Shown in pieces: positions 55,157 to 64,000 of a stretch of 64,000 bases of DNA; position 1 is the stretch's first letter; each line of letters starts with the position of its first letter. The position numbers and the translations under genes are program-made. This stretch comes from Methanolobus vulcani (GTDB lineage: Archaea > Halobacteriota > Methanosarcinia > Methanosarcinales > Methanosarcinaceae). The stretch is from positions 62,001 through 126,000 of the forward strand of contig NZ_FNCA01000007.1 of NCBI RefSeq assembly GCF_900100715.1, in the 5' to 3' direction. Below the pieces are notes generated by a model. It was not told the origin of the DNA. It did no database searches and worked only from the letters and a program-made list of their open reading frames with translations.

Positions 55157-56077
55157 TTAGTAGAGTGGTGCCCCACTGAGCAGCACTCCTGCTAAATATC
55201 CTAAAATGACTCCGCTGTTGAGGAATGGAAGGCCGGCCTGTGGTTTTCCCTTCATGACAAGTATGCTCAGAGCCATAAATCCGATAACAGTTCCTATCAT
55301 TGCACCGAGGGCGGGATAGGATATGAATCCAATTGATGCAATGGTGGCTTTCTGAACAAGGAAAACATTTGCTGAAACTACCAGGATCGTTGGCATTATT
55401 GCATCCCCAAGTCCCATGAAGAATGCTTCCTTTTCCTTTCCTTCCTCCTTTTTGAGTGAATCCTCAATAAATGAGTATCTCAGATGTTTTGGGATTACAA
55501 AGAGAATTGGAAGATGGAGGTCCATTACTCCTTCTGCAAGGTCTATCATGTGCTTTGTCTTGTAAACGGATATTGCGTCATAGACTGCAAGCAGTGTCAG
55601 AAGAACAATTACCGGCAGGATTGACAGTGATATTCCAAATATTGCACTGGCTCCGGCTCCAATGATAAGTCCTACGATGTCAATGATGTACCATTCCGGG
55701 AATTTGTAGAGCAGTACTGTGAGTATGGCAGCTACAAGAATGGATACAATGTTGTTTGTCATTATTGATATGTCAACAAGTGAAAGTAGTGCATAGAATA
55801 CATAATACATGGTGGCACCAACAGCGAGCAGAATTACTAACTGTATTACCCATTCCATATTCTTTTTAATAGCCAGCAGCAAGAAGCCAGTAAATACAAG
55901 GATCACACCTATGTAATAAATACTGTTAGCAGTCGAGTCCGGGTTTTCAAAAGCCTGCATATCATTTGCATTCATCGGCGCAGCCAGAAGCAGTGCCGTG
56001 ATCTGTACCACAAGTATGATGCCCACCATAACAAGCATTGGGGCATAATCTTTGATTACCGTCTTTTCAGAACTCAA
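55157..56077 (-). CDS. Presenilin/signal-peptide-peptidase family aspartyl protease
   Basis: 306 residues, nine predicted transmembrane helices. The catalytic pair lies in VYDAISVYKTKHM (TM6, YD) and GLGDAIMPTI (TM7, GxGD), with SYPALGAMIG as the PAL motif before TM9. The TM6-TM7 loop is charged (SLKKEEGKEKEAF). This is the archaeal PSH type whose structure served as a model for human presenilin. It cuts substrates inside the membrane; natural targets are unknown. Confidence 0.9.
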   Translation of the reverse strand: MSSEKTVIKDYAPMLVMVGIILVVQITALLLAAPMNANDMQAFENPDSTANSIYYIGVILVFTGFLLLAIKKNMEWVIQLVILLAVGATMYYVFYALLSLVDISIMTNNIVSILVAAILTVLLYKFPEWYIIDIVGLIIGAGASAIFGISLSILPVIVLLTLLAVYDAISVYKTKHMIDLAEGVMDLHLPILFVIPKHLRYSFIEDSLKKEEGKEKEAFFMGLGDAIMPTILVVSANVFLVQKATIASIGFISYPALGAMIGTVIGFMALSILVMKGKPQAGLPFLNSGVILGYLAGVLLSGAPLY

Positions 56078-56226
56078 CTCAGCAACTCCAAATATATAAA
56101 TCTATGAATATTATTTAATTATGTATAGTAAATACTCTGTTCAGTATTTAAGTAATTCTCTTTATAAAAAATAGAGTTAAATAATATAAATAGCAAAAAA
56201 GCCCATATTAATAATGAGGGAACAGA

Positions 56227-56550
56227 ATGGAAACCAGAGATATATTATTCTCAGTTGTAATGGTTGTGTCTTCTTTTGTACTTACATACGAATGGCTTGG
56301 TAGATTTAAATACAGTCCTGCAAATGCTTTGATCATACTGGCTGCTATGGTAATGGTTGGTGCACTGGCTGCTATGATCCTCTCTGTGGATATGCGCCTG
56401 CGTAGGATCGATAATATGCTTGAAGCAAAGGAGCGATCTTTAAGGATCAATGTTCAGAGTGTAGAAAATAACCTTGATTCACGTATGAATGAAGTTCTCA
56501 TCAAGATGGACGACGTAATTGATTCAATTGACAGGCGAAGATACAGATAA
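56227..56550 (+). CDS. Small membrane protein with coiled-coil tail
   Basis: 107 residues; GAGGGAAC precedes ATG 56227. Two transmembrane helices (ILFSVVMVVSSFVLTYEWL; ALIILAAMVMVGALAAMIL) followed by a cytoplasmic heptad-like segment (MRLRRIDNMLEAKERSLRIN, then SRMNEVLIKMDDVIDSIDRR). Family unknown; probably oligomeric through the coiled coil. Divergent from the presenilin-type gene. Confidence 0.65.
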   Translation: METRDILFSVVMVVSSFVLTYEWLGRFKYSPANALIILAAMVMVGALAAMILSVDMRLRRIDNMLEAKERSLRINVQSVENNLDSRMNEVLIKMDDVIDSIDRRRYR

Positions 56551-56666
56551 ATCACTTATTTATAATCATTTTTGATGACAAAATGCCATTCTAAGTTCCG
56601 AAAACCATATTAACTAGATTGTAGTAGATTGATGAGATATATTTTCTATCTATAAGAGGTGCGTAT

Positions 56667-56981
56667 ATGCGCATTAATTTAGAACCGATTGGTATTATCA
56701 AAAAAGCGGGAAAATGTTCTGAGATTCTAATCTACTCTGACTTTGAGCAGCTCGTGAAGAACATGATGTCAAAGTTAGGTAAGAGCGAGACCGATCAACA
56801 TAGTCTAGTGGTGGTACATAAAAACAGAGACTCTAATGATCTCCACCAGGTACAGATTACTAAAACACAACTGATTGACAGGGTAGGAAATATCCTTAAA
56901 GTCGGAAAGATCGATGCAAATGATGATTCTGTTATCGATGTACGACTGGAATGCAATGGATTTATAACAACTGAAGCCTGA
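56667..56981 (+). CDS. Hypothetical 104-residue protein upstream of FEN-1
   Basis: ATG 56667 follows GAGGTG. The N terminus ([20 protein letters not shown]) recalls the first strand of TrmO/TsaA tRNA methyltransferases, but the SAM-binding part is absent, so this likeness may be chance. The remainder is alpha/beta with no membrane segment or Cys motif. It lies 32 bases before fen and is probably cotranscribed. Confidence 0.6.
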   Translation: MRINLEPIGIIKKAGKCSEILIYSDFEQLVKNMMSKLGKSETDQHSLVVVHKNRDSNDLHQVQITKTQLIDRVGNILKVGKIDANDDSVIDVRLECNGFITTEA

Positions 56982-57013
56982 AAGGTTTCAATATCAAAAT
57001 AATACGATTCTCT

Positions 57014-58030
57014 ATGGGTGTTGATATAGGAGAACTCCTAAAAAGGAGTACGATCGAAGTATCTGACCTTTCTTTGAACGTTGTGGCGATAGACGCCTTT
57101 AATACACTTTATCAATTCTTAAGTATCATCCGGCAGAGAGATGGAACTCCCCTGAAAGATTCACAGGGAAATGTCACATCACACCTGTCCGGCATTCTTT
57201 ACAGGATGACCAACATAGTTGAAGCCGGAGTGAAACCTGTTTTTGTTTTCGATGGCAAGCCACCTGAGTTCAAATCATCGACTATTCAAAAGCGTACTGA
57301 AAGACGCGAAAAAGCAAAAGCCAATTATGAACTGGCTAAAGAAGAAGGCTTCGCAGAAGAAGCATACAAATACGCTCAGGCATCTGCCAGAGTTGATGCA
57401 ACAATTGTTGAGGATTCAAAGAAACTGCTAAGTGCAATGGGTATTCCTTATGTGGATGCCCCATCAGAAGGAGAAGCACAGGCAGCCTATATGGTGAAAA
57501 AGGGAGATGCTGACAGGATAGCATCACAGGATTATGATTCTTTACTTTTCGGTTCCCCAAAAGTTGTCAGGAACCTGACAGTTTCAGGTAAGAGAAAACT
57601 CCCAAAGAAGAGCATCTACGTGGATGTCAAACCTGAACTAATTGACCTTAAAGAGAATCTGGATGAACTGGGAATTAACCAGTCACAGCTTATTGATATT
57701 GCTCTTTGTGTTGGAACTGATTATAATGACGGTATTGAGGGCATCGGTCCAAAGACAGCTCTCAAGCTGGTAAAAGAACACGGCAGCATAGAAAGCATTC
57801 TTCAGGAAAAAGGTCTGGAAATAGAGACTCTTGAAGGGATCAAAGAGTTTTTCAACTCTCCTCCAGTCACCGATAATTATTCTCTCAAATGGAAAAAACC
57901 GGATTCATCAGCAGTAATATCTTTCCTCTGCACAGAACATGATTTCTCAGAGGACAGGGTTACAAAAGCTCTGGAACGCCTCGAAGCTTCATCAGGAAGC
58001 GGCCAGAGCACCCTTGATAAATGGTTCTAG
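57014..58030 (+). CDS. fen: Flap endonuclease 1
   Basis: 338 residues, the normal archaeal length. MGVDIGELL begins the nuclease N domain; metal ligands are in [40 protein letters not shown] and [16 protein letters not shown]. The C terminus QSTLDKWF is the PCNA-binding motif. It removes 5' flaps in Okazaki fragment maturation and repair. No ribosome binding site is seen before the ATG. Confidence 0.96.
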   Translation: MGVDIGELLKRSTIEVSDLSLNVVAIDAFNTLYQFLSIIRQRDGTPLKDSQGNVTSHLSGILYRMTNIVEAGVKPVFVFDGKPPEFKSSTIQKRTERREKAKANYELAKEEGFAEEAYKYAQASARVDATIVEDSKKLLSAMGIPYVDAPSEGEAQAAYMVKKGDADRIASQDYDSLLFGSPKVVRNLTVSGKRKLPKKSIYVDVKPELIDLKENLDELGINQSQLIDIALCVGTDYNDGIEGIGPKTALKLVKEHGSIESILQEKGLEIETLEGIKEFFNSPPVTDNYSLKWKKPDSSAVISFLCTEHDFSEDRVTKALERLEASSGSGQSTLDKWF

Positions 58031-58070
58031 ATCCAGATTCCATAACACAATTTCAGCTCAGTTTTTAGAT

Positions 58071-59618
58071 TTAATTGCTTTTAGTGATAAGTGAAACTCC
58101 TGTCATCTCGGCAGGCTGTTCTATCTTCATTATCTCAAGCATCGTTGGTGCAAGGTCAGAAAGCTTTCCATCATGCACATTAGCTCCTTCAGGACCATTT
58201 ACAAGAAGGCATCTCACAGGATTTGATGTGTGTGCAGTATGTGGTTTGCCAGTTTCATAATCGATCATCTTTTCAGCATTACCGTGGTCTGCTGTTATGA
58301 GTGCAGTTCCACCTTTATCAAGGAGTGAATCGATGATCTTGCCAACACATTCATCAACAGCCTCGCTTGCTTTGATAGCTGCATCCACGATTCCCGTGTG
58401 ACCAACCATATCCATGTTAGCAAAATTGAGAATAATAGCATCATACTTGCCGGACCGAATTCTTTCCACAAGCTGCTCTGTGACTTCATACGCACTCATC
58501 TCAGGTTTCAGGTCATATGTTGCCACATCCGGTGAAGATACAAGACACCTGTCCTCTCCTTCATTCTCCTTTTCCACACCACCATTAAAGAAGAATGTAA
58601 CATGAGCATACTTTTCAGTTTCAGCTATACGAAGCTGCTTTTTATGATTCTTGCTAAGGACTTCTCCCAGGGTATTGGTGATGGTTTCCGGTGGGAATGC
58701 TATTGGAACATCCAGCTTCTCATCGTATTCAGCCATGCATACATAGTGAACCTGTGGTCTAACTTTTCTCTCAAAACCATCAAAATCATCGTTCACAAAT
58801 GCATAAGTCATCTGTCTTGCCCTGTCAGGACGGAAGTTGAAAAAGATAACTGAGTCTCCGTCTTTTACGGTTGCTACGGGTTTACCATCAGCATCTGTTA
58901 TGACAGTGGGCTTTACAAATTCATCATTCTCGCCTCTCTCATAAGCCTGACTCACGGCTGAAACTGCATCTTCTGCAAGGATACCTTCACCAAGTGTGAG
59001 CGCATCATATGCCAGTTTTGTACGCTCCCAGCGCTTGTCACGGTCCATTGCATAATACCTGCCGCTTACAGTTGCAGTTTTTGCAATGCCTGTGCTTTTG
59101 CAGAATTCCTCATGAGCTTTCATGTCATCAAGCGCAGTCTGTGGTGGCACGTCCCTGCCATCAAGGAATGTGTGTATGTAAACTCTTTCAACACCTTCTG
59201 CTTTTGCCATTTTCACAAGTGCCCTCATATGGTCCATGTGACTGTGCACGCCTCCGTATGAGAATAGTCCCATAAGGTGCAGTGCTGAGTTGTTCTTCTT
59301 TACATTTTCCATGGCTTCAAGAAATACCTGGTTTTTGAAAAAGGAACCTTCTTTTATGTCTTTATTAATGCGTGTAAGGTCCTGGTAGATTATCCTGCCG
59401 GCACCTATGTTGAGGTGTCCAACCTCTGAGTTTCCCATCTGTCCTTCAGGAAGTCCAACACCTTCACCTGAAACCTGTAATAAGCATGATGGATATTTTT
59501 CTACAAGTGAATCAAGCACCGGGGTGTTTGCAGCCATTACTGCATTTCCTTTTTCTTCGGTGGTGTAACCCCAGCCATCAAGTATCATAAGTAAAAGTGG
59601 TCCGTTCTCGTATGACAT
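58071..59618 (-). CDS. gpmI: 2,3-bisphosphoglycerate-independent phosphoglycerate mutase
   Basis: 515 residues, full bacterial-type i[12 protein letters not shown] gives the first metal Asp, [14 protein letters not shown] the nucleophile Ser, and DMVGHTG and [11 protein letters not shown] further Mn ligands. It interconverts 3- and 2-phosphoglycerate in gluconeogenesis and glycolysis. Many archaea instead use the shorter ApgM; the GpmI form is frequent in Methanosarcinales. Confidence 0.95.
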   Translation of the reverse strand: MSYENGPLLLMILDGWGYTTEEKGNAVMAANTPVLDSLVEKYPSCLLQVSGEGVGLPEGQMGNSEVGHLNIGAGRIIYQDLTRINKDIKEGSFFKNQVFLEAMENVKKNNSALHLMGLFSYGGVHSHMDHMRALVKMAKAEGVERVYIHTFLDGRDVPPQTALDDMKAHEEFCKSTGIAKTATVSGRYYAMDRDKRWERTKLAYDALTLGEGILAEDAVSAVSQAYERGENDEFVKPTVITDADGKPVATVKDGDSVIFFNFRPDRARQMTYAFVNDDFDGFERKVRPQVHYVCMAEYDEKLDVPIAFPPETITNTLGEVLSKNHKKQLRIAETEKYAHVTFFFNGGVEKENEGEDRCLVSSPDVATYDLKPEMSAYEVTEQLVERIRSGKYDAIILNFANMDMVGHTGIVDAAIKASEAVDECVGKIIDSLLDKGGTALITADHGNAEKMIDYETGKPHTAHTSNPVRCLLVNGPEGANVHDGKLSDLAPTMLEIMKIEQPAEMTGVSLITKSN

Positions 59619-59665
59619 GAATTCTGAATTGTTCCGATGCCTTTTAAATGCATTGTATCGGTCAA

Positions 59666-61102
59666 TCAGGAACCACTTTCAAGCCTTGTGAGAATCTTAA
59701 ATTCCCTCAGCACCAACACAAATGTAAGCATGAATGACAGGCTGTCTGATAGTGGAAACGCCAGCCACACACCTGTAAGCTGGAAGAAATGTGGAAGGAT
59801 TATCACCAGTGGTATGAGGAACAATAGTTGTCTACTCATTGCAAGGATGAAAGATGGTAAAGCTTTTCCAATGGCCTGGTAAAGTGATGAGCCAACAACC
59901 TGGAATCCCACAAGCGGAAGTGCAAGTATCATTATTCTTGTGGCAGATGCTCCCGAGGATATCAGTTGCTCGTCTGATGTGAAAATGCCAAAGAGCTGTC
60001 CCGGGAATGCAAGGAGCACAATAAAACCAGCAATCGCCATTGTAGTAGTTACCATCATGGAGAGTTTTACAGATTCCATTACCCTGGAAAAGTTCCTGGC
60101 TCCATAGTTGAAGCCGACAATTGGCTGGAGTCCCTGAACGATACCGTACATTGGCATGAATGTGAACATAAAAAGACGGTTAACAACTCCAAAGATTGCA
60201 ATTGCAACATCTCCTCCTCCATATATCAGGAGTATATTGTTCAGTACGATTACAACAAGACTACTGGATGCGTTTCTTGCAAGTGGTCCCATTCCGATAG
60301 AAATGCTCTCATAGGCAATATCCAGTCTTGGTCTGAGATTCTTCAAATGGAAACGAAGGCTGGAGTTTCCGGAAGCGAAATACCATATAAGAAAGAGTGC
60401 TCCGGTTGCCTGTGCAATAATTGTTGCAATGGCCGCACCTTTTACACCAAGTCCGAAAGCATGCAGATATAGTGGCTGGATGACGATTCCCAATTTATCT
60501 GCAAGGAAATTGAATTCAACGTATCCTGATTTGAAAATGAACAAAGGATCAAGAATGACATTAACAAGTGCTGAGATCAGCATTGTGTACATTGCAACCC
60601 TGGCATTCCCTTCTGAACGCACGACATTGTTCATGGCAAGCGCGAACATGAAAAAAACTGACCCATCTAGTATAACGGTCATGTATTCGGTTGCATAGGG
60701 GAGAATAGTGTCTGTTGCTCCGAACAGTTTCAGAAGTGGTGTAAGAAAAATGCTGCCTGCAATGATGATGAATGCACTCATGATGAGGACAAGTGACAGT
60801 ACGTTTCCCATCACATTCTCTGCTCTGTCCTGATTCCCTTCACCAATACTGCGTGATATCATGGAAGCTCCACCAATACCAATGGCGAGTGAAATAGCCA
60901 TGATCATCATCATTATCGGGAAAGCTATGGATATTCCGGCAATTCCATGAACGCTGTTCTCACCGAGGGCCTGACCTACAAAAACAGTGTCCACAATGTT
61001 GTACAGGGCCTGTACCAGCATTCCCACTGTGGCAGGTGCGGATAATTTGAAAAGGAGTTTGCCTATTTTTTCATCAGCTAAGAGTTTACTTCTTTCGTGC
61101 AA
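59666..61102 (-). CDS. MATE family efflux transporter
   Basis: 478 residues from TTG 61102 (GAAGG upstream). Twelve transmembrane helices in two MatE halves; [20 protein letters not shown] and [13 protein letters not shown] mark TM1-TM2, and [16 protein letters not shown] the matching place in the second half. Exports drugs or cations using Na or proton gradients. Substrate unknown. Confidence 0.92.
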   Translation of the reverse strand: MHERSKLLADEKIGKLLFKLSAPATVGMLVQALYNIVDTVFVGQALGENSVHGIAGISIAFPIMMMIMAISLAIGIGGASMISRSIGEGNQDRAENVMGNVLSLVLIMSAFIIIAGSIFLTPLLKLFGATDTILPYATEYMTVILDGSVFFMFALAMNNVVRSEGNARVAMYTMLISALVNVILDPLFIFKSGYVEFNFLADKLGIVIQPLYLHAFGLGVKGAAIATIIAQATGALFLIWYFASGNSSLRFHLKNLRPRLDIAYESISIGMGPLARNASSSLVVIVLNNILLIYGGGDVAIAIFGVVNRLFMFTFMPMYGIVQGLQPIVGFNYGARNFSRVMESVKLSMMVTTTMAIAGFIVLLAFPGQLFGIFTSDEQLISSGASATRIMILALPLVGFQVVGSSLYQAIGKALPSFILAMSRQLLFLIPLVIILPHFFQLTGVWLAFPLSDSLSFMLTFVLVLREFKILTRLESGS

Positions 61103-61226
61103 TTAGTATGCCTTCTTTCCTGAATAGGGATGCAACTATAGATAGAATAGGTGTATTTATCCCTTTTCTTCCGTTTTTTCTGCAAATTATGATTGTGATT
61201 TCTTGAGAAGATGCTTCTTACTTTGT

Positions 61227-61556
61227 TTATGCGGTCCTTATGTGTTTGAGCATAAGGTTGAACATAAGCAAGAGGTTACTTTCAAAGAAAATGATGTCAC
61301 AATCGCTTCTGTCCCTTTTATTAGCCCTGAGCAATGTGAATTCCAGATCCTTCTCTGCTTCCATACGTATTCTGAAAAAAGGATCAAGGCTTTCTTTTCT
61401 CTCAGATGCTATTGTTCTTGCAACTGAAAATGGGTCCAGGTACTTATTGACCCAGCAGTTGAGTTCCCGGCTGTATCCTGTAGAAAGAGCCATGTTATTT
61501 ATTCTGTTCAAAGCTGTACGCTTATTGTCTTCATAGTACTCGATCCAATCCGACAT
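61227..61556 (-). CDS. Hypothetical protein
   Basis: 109 residues from ATG 61556 (MSDWIEYYEDN), preferred because GGGGAAAG lies upstream; the frame is open to 61628. It is charged and helical (NKRTALNRINNMALSTGYS; SVARTIASERKESLDPFFRI) without membrane segments. Competing plus-strand frames at 61203-61427 and 61240-61536 lack ribosome binding sites and are richer in rare composition. Function unknown. Confidence 0.55.
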   Translation of the reverse strand: MSDWIEYYEDNKRTALNRINNMALSTGYSRELNCWVNKYLDPFSVARTIASERKESLDPFFRIRMEAEKDLEFTLLRANKRDRSDCDIIFFESNLLLMFNLMLKHIRTA

Positions 61557-61747
61557 GTTCTTTCCCCTGTAATTTTTCCCAAATATTTTCCCAAACATTG
61601 AACTCAATCCTGTGATTTTGTTCAACAATAATATTGTCTCAAAAATAATATTTATATTTATCTGTTTTCTTTATTTGTATACCCTTATTTTTAGTTCCAC
61701 GACACCTTTTTATCCTAATATCCACACCATTTAAACGGGAGTTAAAA

Positions 61748-62146
61748 ATGGCAGATTCTATTGAAAAGTCAGAAGATCAGTGGAAAGACATACTAACAAA
61801 AGACCAGTTCATCGTTCTGCGTCAGAAAGGCACAGAAGCTCCTTTTACCGGGAAATATTACGCAAACAAGGAAAAAGGAATTTATCTTTGTGCAGCCTGC
61901 GGTCAGCAATTGTTCAGTTCGGATGCAAAATATGATTCAGGTACAGGCTGGCCAAGTTTTTTCAAACCGATTACCGAGGATAAAGTCTCATTGAAAGAGG
62001 ACCACAGTCATTTCATGGAAAGGACTGAGGTTGTTTGCAGTCGTTGCGGAAGTCATCTTGGTCATGTCTTTGATGACGGACCGGAGCCCACCGGTAAAAG
62101 ATACTGTATGAATTCCATTTCACTGGACTTTAAAAAAGAGGAGTAA
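61748..62146 (+). CDS. msrB: Peptide methionine (R)-S-oxide reductase
   Basis: 132 residues; GGGAG precedes ATG 61748. Zinc is held by CAACGQ and CSRCGS; the catalytic Cys is in KRYCMNSISLDF and the substrate pocket in YDSGTGWPSFFKP. It reduces methionine R-sulfoxide in proteins. No MsrA is in the window. It is a single gene with its own promoter and a shared terminator. Confidence 0.96.
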   Translation: MADSIEKSEDQWKDILTKDQFIVLRQKGTEAPFTGKYYANKEKGIYLCAACGQQLFSSDAKYDSGTGWPSFFKPITEDKVSLKEDHSHFMERTEVVCSRCGSHLGHVFDDGPEPTGKRYCMNSISLDFKKEE

Positions 62147-62153
62147 AGTAGTA

Positions 62154-62174
62154 ATCAGAGGTAATACCTCTGAT
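62154..62174. terminator. Bidirectional hairpin between msrB and cupredoxin-like gene
   Basis: ATCAGAGGT (62154-62162) and ACCTCTGAT (62166-62174) form a perfect 9-base stem with loop AAT between two convergent genes. Confidence 0.6.
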
Positions 62175-62593
62175 CAGTTGACCGTGACCCTAAGGGTCAT
62201 GTCAGGATAGTCTACAACACTGAAAGTGTAAGTTCCGCTTTCGGTGAAAGTGTAGGAATAGGCATCATTGGAGTCCATTTCCTGATTCTCAAAAAGCCCG
62301 TCATCACTTACAAGTGTGTATGTTCCCTGTGGCTTGTAGTTCCTCCATGCTATTGAGTCGCCTCTGTTAATCTCAAGTTCAGCAGGCTTCATTGCACCAT
62401 AATATTCCATTCTGACCGCATAGTCTTTGCCTTCAGACATAGGTGTTGTATCTTCTACAACATCTTCGGTTGTAGTTGTTTCTTCTACAGTTTTTTCATC
62501 GGTTGCAGTATCATCTGCATTGTCAGCACATCCACTGACAAACACACCTGCAATCATAAGTATTGTAATAAATATCAGCCATTTTTTTGTCAT
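62174..62593 (-). CDS. Lipoprotein with cupredoxin-like domain lacking copper ligands
   Basis: 139 residues. A signal peptide ends in a lipobox (GVFVSGC, Cys near 22), followed by a Thr/Glu linker and a cupredoxin-like beta domain (LEINRGDSIAWRNYKPQGTY ... YSYTFTESGTYTFSVVDYPD). The positions that hold His, Cys and His in blue-copper proteins have none of these residues, so it should not bind copper at the usual site. Role unknown. Confidence 0.75.
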   Translation of the reverse strand: MTKKWLIFITILMIAGVFVSGCADNADDTATDEKTVEETTTTEDVVEDTTPMSEGKDYAVRMEYYGAMKPAELEINRGDSIAWRNYKPQGTYTLVSDDGLFENQEMDSNDAYSYTFTESGTYTFSVVDYPDMTLRVTVN

Positions 62594-62706
62594 ATTATAC
62601 CACCCGATTTCTGAGTTTTAGTTCTACGAAAAAACCGTTTTTCTCTGGCAATGATCCCATGTACCATTCCCGGTAAATTTATACGGCTTATAGTGAAATA
62701 AAGGCT

Positions 62707-62994
62707 ATGGAAACATCCTTTATAATTCTTATGTATTTGCTGCTGGTAAATACCATTGGATTTTACCTTATGTGGGCTGACAAAAGAAAAGCAAAAAAGA
62801 GTGCATTCAGGATCCCTGAAAAAACCCTGTTCATGGTTGCAATAATAGGCGGCAGCATCGGCTCCATTGCAGGAATGTATCGTTTCCGCCATAAGACGAA
62901 ACATTCTTCTTTTACGATAGGAATGCCACTTATACTACTGATTCAGATCTATATTTTAATACGGTTTCTGCTGCCGTTATATGCTTTAAGCTGA
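62707..62994 (+). CDS. DUF1294 membrane protein
   Basis: 95 residues with three hydrophobic helices. The DUF1294 signature is complete: FYLMWADKRKAKKSAFRIPE and GGSIGSIAGMYRFRHKTKH. The family is widespread, often next to or fused to nucleic-acid-binding domains, and uncharacterised. It stands alone. Confidence 0.88.
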   Translation: METSFIILMYLLLVNTIGFYLMWADKRKAKKSAFRIPEKTLFMVAIIGGSIGSIAGMYRFRHKTKHSSFTIGMPLILLIQIYILIRFLLPLYALS

Positions 62995-63003
62995 GACGTA
63001 AGT

Positions 63004-63363
63004 TCAGAAATTCAGTCTTTCCATCTCTTTAAGGACTTCAGGACTGAGATTTGTGAAACTCTGTATACCATTGGTCCAGGCTGCTATCATCATGACATCC
63101 TTTATTTCCTGTGCGGTAACGCCATATTTCTTAAGTCTCTGAAGGATCTTTACAGCACTTTTTGTTTTCTGGTTTGAGCATGCGATCGCAAATACCAGAA
63201 GATGTTTCTGTTTCTTGGAAAGACCCCCTTCTTTTTCATCCCAGACTGAACTATATAATCCGGCTACAGCTTCTGAGAAATTATCGTCCATTTTTTTTGC
63301 ATAGGTCACAGCCCTTGGCTGGAATCCTTTCACATCTTTTGCTTCCTTTATTTCATCTGGCAT
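63004..63363 (-). CDS. Carboxymuconolactone decarboxylase family protein
   Basis: 119 residues. The CMD helical core is visible (LSKKQKHLLVFAIACSNQKT, GVTAQEIKDVMMIAAWTNGI), but there is only one Cys where AhpD proteins have C-x2-C, so peroxidase-type thiol chemistry is unlikely. Function unknown. Convergent with the DUF1294 gene. Confidence 0.82.
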   Translation of the reverse strand: MPDEIKEAKDVKGFQPRAVTYAKKMDDNFSEAVAGLYSSVWDEKEGGLSKKQKHLLVFAIACSNQKTKSAVKILQRLKKYGVTAQEIKDVMMIAAWTNGIQSFTNLSPEVLKEMERLNF

Positions 63364-63463
63364 TTGTTCTTCCCTTCTTTTGCATTTTTGTATTTTTTGT
63401 TGATACTTATCATTTGAAATTTGGCAGGAAATGATTTAATGCTTTCTTTGCCCTTTCTTTAAT

Positions 63464-63934
63464 GTGCAGCACAAAAGGAGTTTTCCGGATATTTCTGAAA
63501 AAGGTGTGTACTGCCTTATATTCAAAAACGGGAATTGTGTTCTTCACGCAGGTCGCCTTAAAAACATCGAGTTTTCAAAGGGCTACCATGTATATGTCGG
63601 TTCTGCACTTGGTAGTGGAGGTCTCAAAAGGCTGAAAAGACATGTGCTGCTCTCGTTAGAGAAAAACAAGAAACCACGCTGGCATGTGGATTATCTTTCG
63701 GTTTCAGAGGAATTTGAACTTATATCTACAGTGTATGCGATTGCTGACAAACCGGTTGAATGCGAACTGGCAGAAAAAATGGAATCTAGCTTTACTTATC
63801 GGATCCGTGGTTTTGGAGCAGGTGATTGCAACTGTTCTTCTCACCTTTTTTACAGTAAAACACGTCCTTTGCATTTGATAAAGGATGCATTTAACTCAAC
63901 CGGATTGAAATTTAAAGTTGCTCATTTTGATTAG
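63464..63934 (+). CDS. DUF123 / GIY-YIG-like nuclease-family protein
   Basis: 156 residues from GTG 63464; the true start may be a little later, since no ribosome binding site is seen. DUF123 pattern: KGVYCLIFKN, YHVYVGSALGSGGLKRLKRH (GIY-YIG-like core), RWHVDYL and GFGAGDCNCSSHLFY. In some archaea this domain is fused to endonuclease III; here it is free. Function unknown, possibly a DNA-repair nuclease. Confidence 0.82.
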   Translation: MQHKRSFPDISEKGVYCLIFKNGNCVLHAGRLKNIEFSKGYHVYVGSALGSGGLKRLKRHVLLSLEKNKKPRWHVDYLSVSEEFELISTVYAIADKPVECELAEKMESSFTYRIRGFGAGDCNCSSHLFYSKTRPLHLIKDAFNSTGLKFKVAHFD

Positions 63935-63936
63935 CC

Positions 63937-63989
63937 TACTCTGCAATTTAGAAATAAAAACGGAAAACTTTTAATTCAGTTGCAGAGTA
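63937..63989. repeat. Inverted repeat TACTCTGCAA ... TTGCAGAGTA
   Basis: Perfect 10-base arms at 63937-63946 and 63980-63989, 33 bases apart, directly after the DUF123 gene. Could be a terminator stem or operator for a gene beyond the window. Confidence 0.45.
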
Positions 63990-64000
63990 AATTCCACTAT

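Noticed and set aside
61203-61536. Plus-strand open frames opposite the 61.2-61.6 kb gene
   Set aside because: They lack start signals; the minus-strand frame has a ribosome binding site and a more protein-like sequence.

Overview
The window is a gene-dense stretch of a methanogenic archaeon, most likely one of the Methanosarcinales (a Methanolobus- or Methanococcoides-like organism; the genus is an inference from gene content only). Support comes from the component A2 / methanogenesis-marker cluster, class I lysyl-tRNA synthetase, FEN-1, eIF5A, a NOG1-type GTPase, a presenilin-type archaeal protease, a PGF-CTERM surface protein, TATA-box promoters and GGAGGTGA-type ribosome binding sites. 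I found no rRNA, tRNA, CRISPR array, insertion sequence or prophage. It reads as core chromosome with a few accessory surface and signalling islands.

Layout. 1-8.6 kb: aminotransferase tail, a membrane-anchored unknown, NOG1 GTPase, a CBS/HTH regulator, DUF302, HisE, an aconitase-family large subunit, a YkgJ Cys-cluster protein and a TrkA-N/DHH phosphoesterase. 8.7-16.5 kb: NAD(P)HX repair enzyme, a 60-aa unknown, MoaC, PRPP synthetase, a Cys protein, an endonuclease III-like glycosylase, an archaeal CDIN1/C15orf41-like TPD nuclease, class I LysRS and a methyltransferase. 16.5-31.2 kb, mostly minus strand: BofA-like membrane protein, deoxyribosyltransferase-like protein, U32 protein, methyltransferase, PGF-CTERM lipoprotein, CDF transporter, MazG, HisF, membrane proteins, DUF151, a fused 5-oxoprolinase, Pcm and a zinc-finger protein. 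31.4-41.6 kb: a signalling and cell-surface island (PAS histidine kinase with a degenerate receiver, PepSY protein, TSP3-repeat lipoprotein coupled to an ABC-2 exporter, flippase-like protein, glycosyltransferase, deacetylase, membrane protein plus double-wHTH regulator). 41.6-46.6 kb: GNAT, agmatinase, eIF5A, aldehyde ferredoxin oxidoreductase, MGMT, matrixin protease. 46.7-55.1 kb: a P-type-like HAD protein, then the methyl-coenzyme M reductase activation cluster atwA-mmp3-mmp6-mmp5-mmp15-mmp17-mmp7 and an AhpD-like protein. 55.2-64 kb: presenilin protease, FEN-1, phosphoglycerate mutase, MATE, MsrB, a ligand-less cupredoxin-like protein and small genes.

The functional centrepiece is the MCR activation cluster, whose products (with McrC, which lies elsewhere) use ATP to reduce the nickel of F430. 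The most unusual sequence-level observation is that three well-supported genes (DHH protein at 8604, PepSY protein at 33877, mmp3 at 49375) have strong Shine-Dalgarno sites correctly placed before in-frame ATT, GTA and ACG codons and no canonical start nearby. Other points of interest are the CDIN1-like nuclease beside a glycosylase with a degenerate Fe-S motif, agmatinase beside eIF5A, and several long perfect inverted repeats at promoters.
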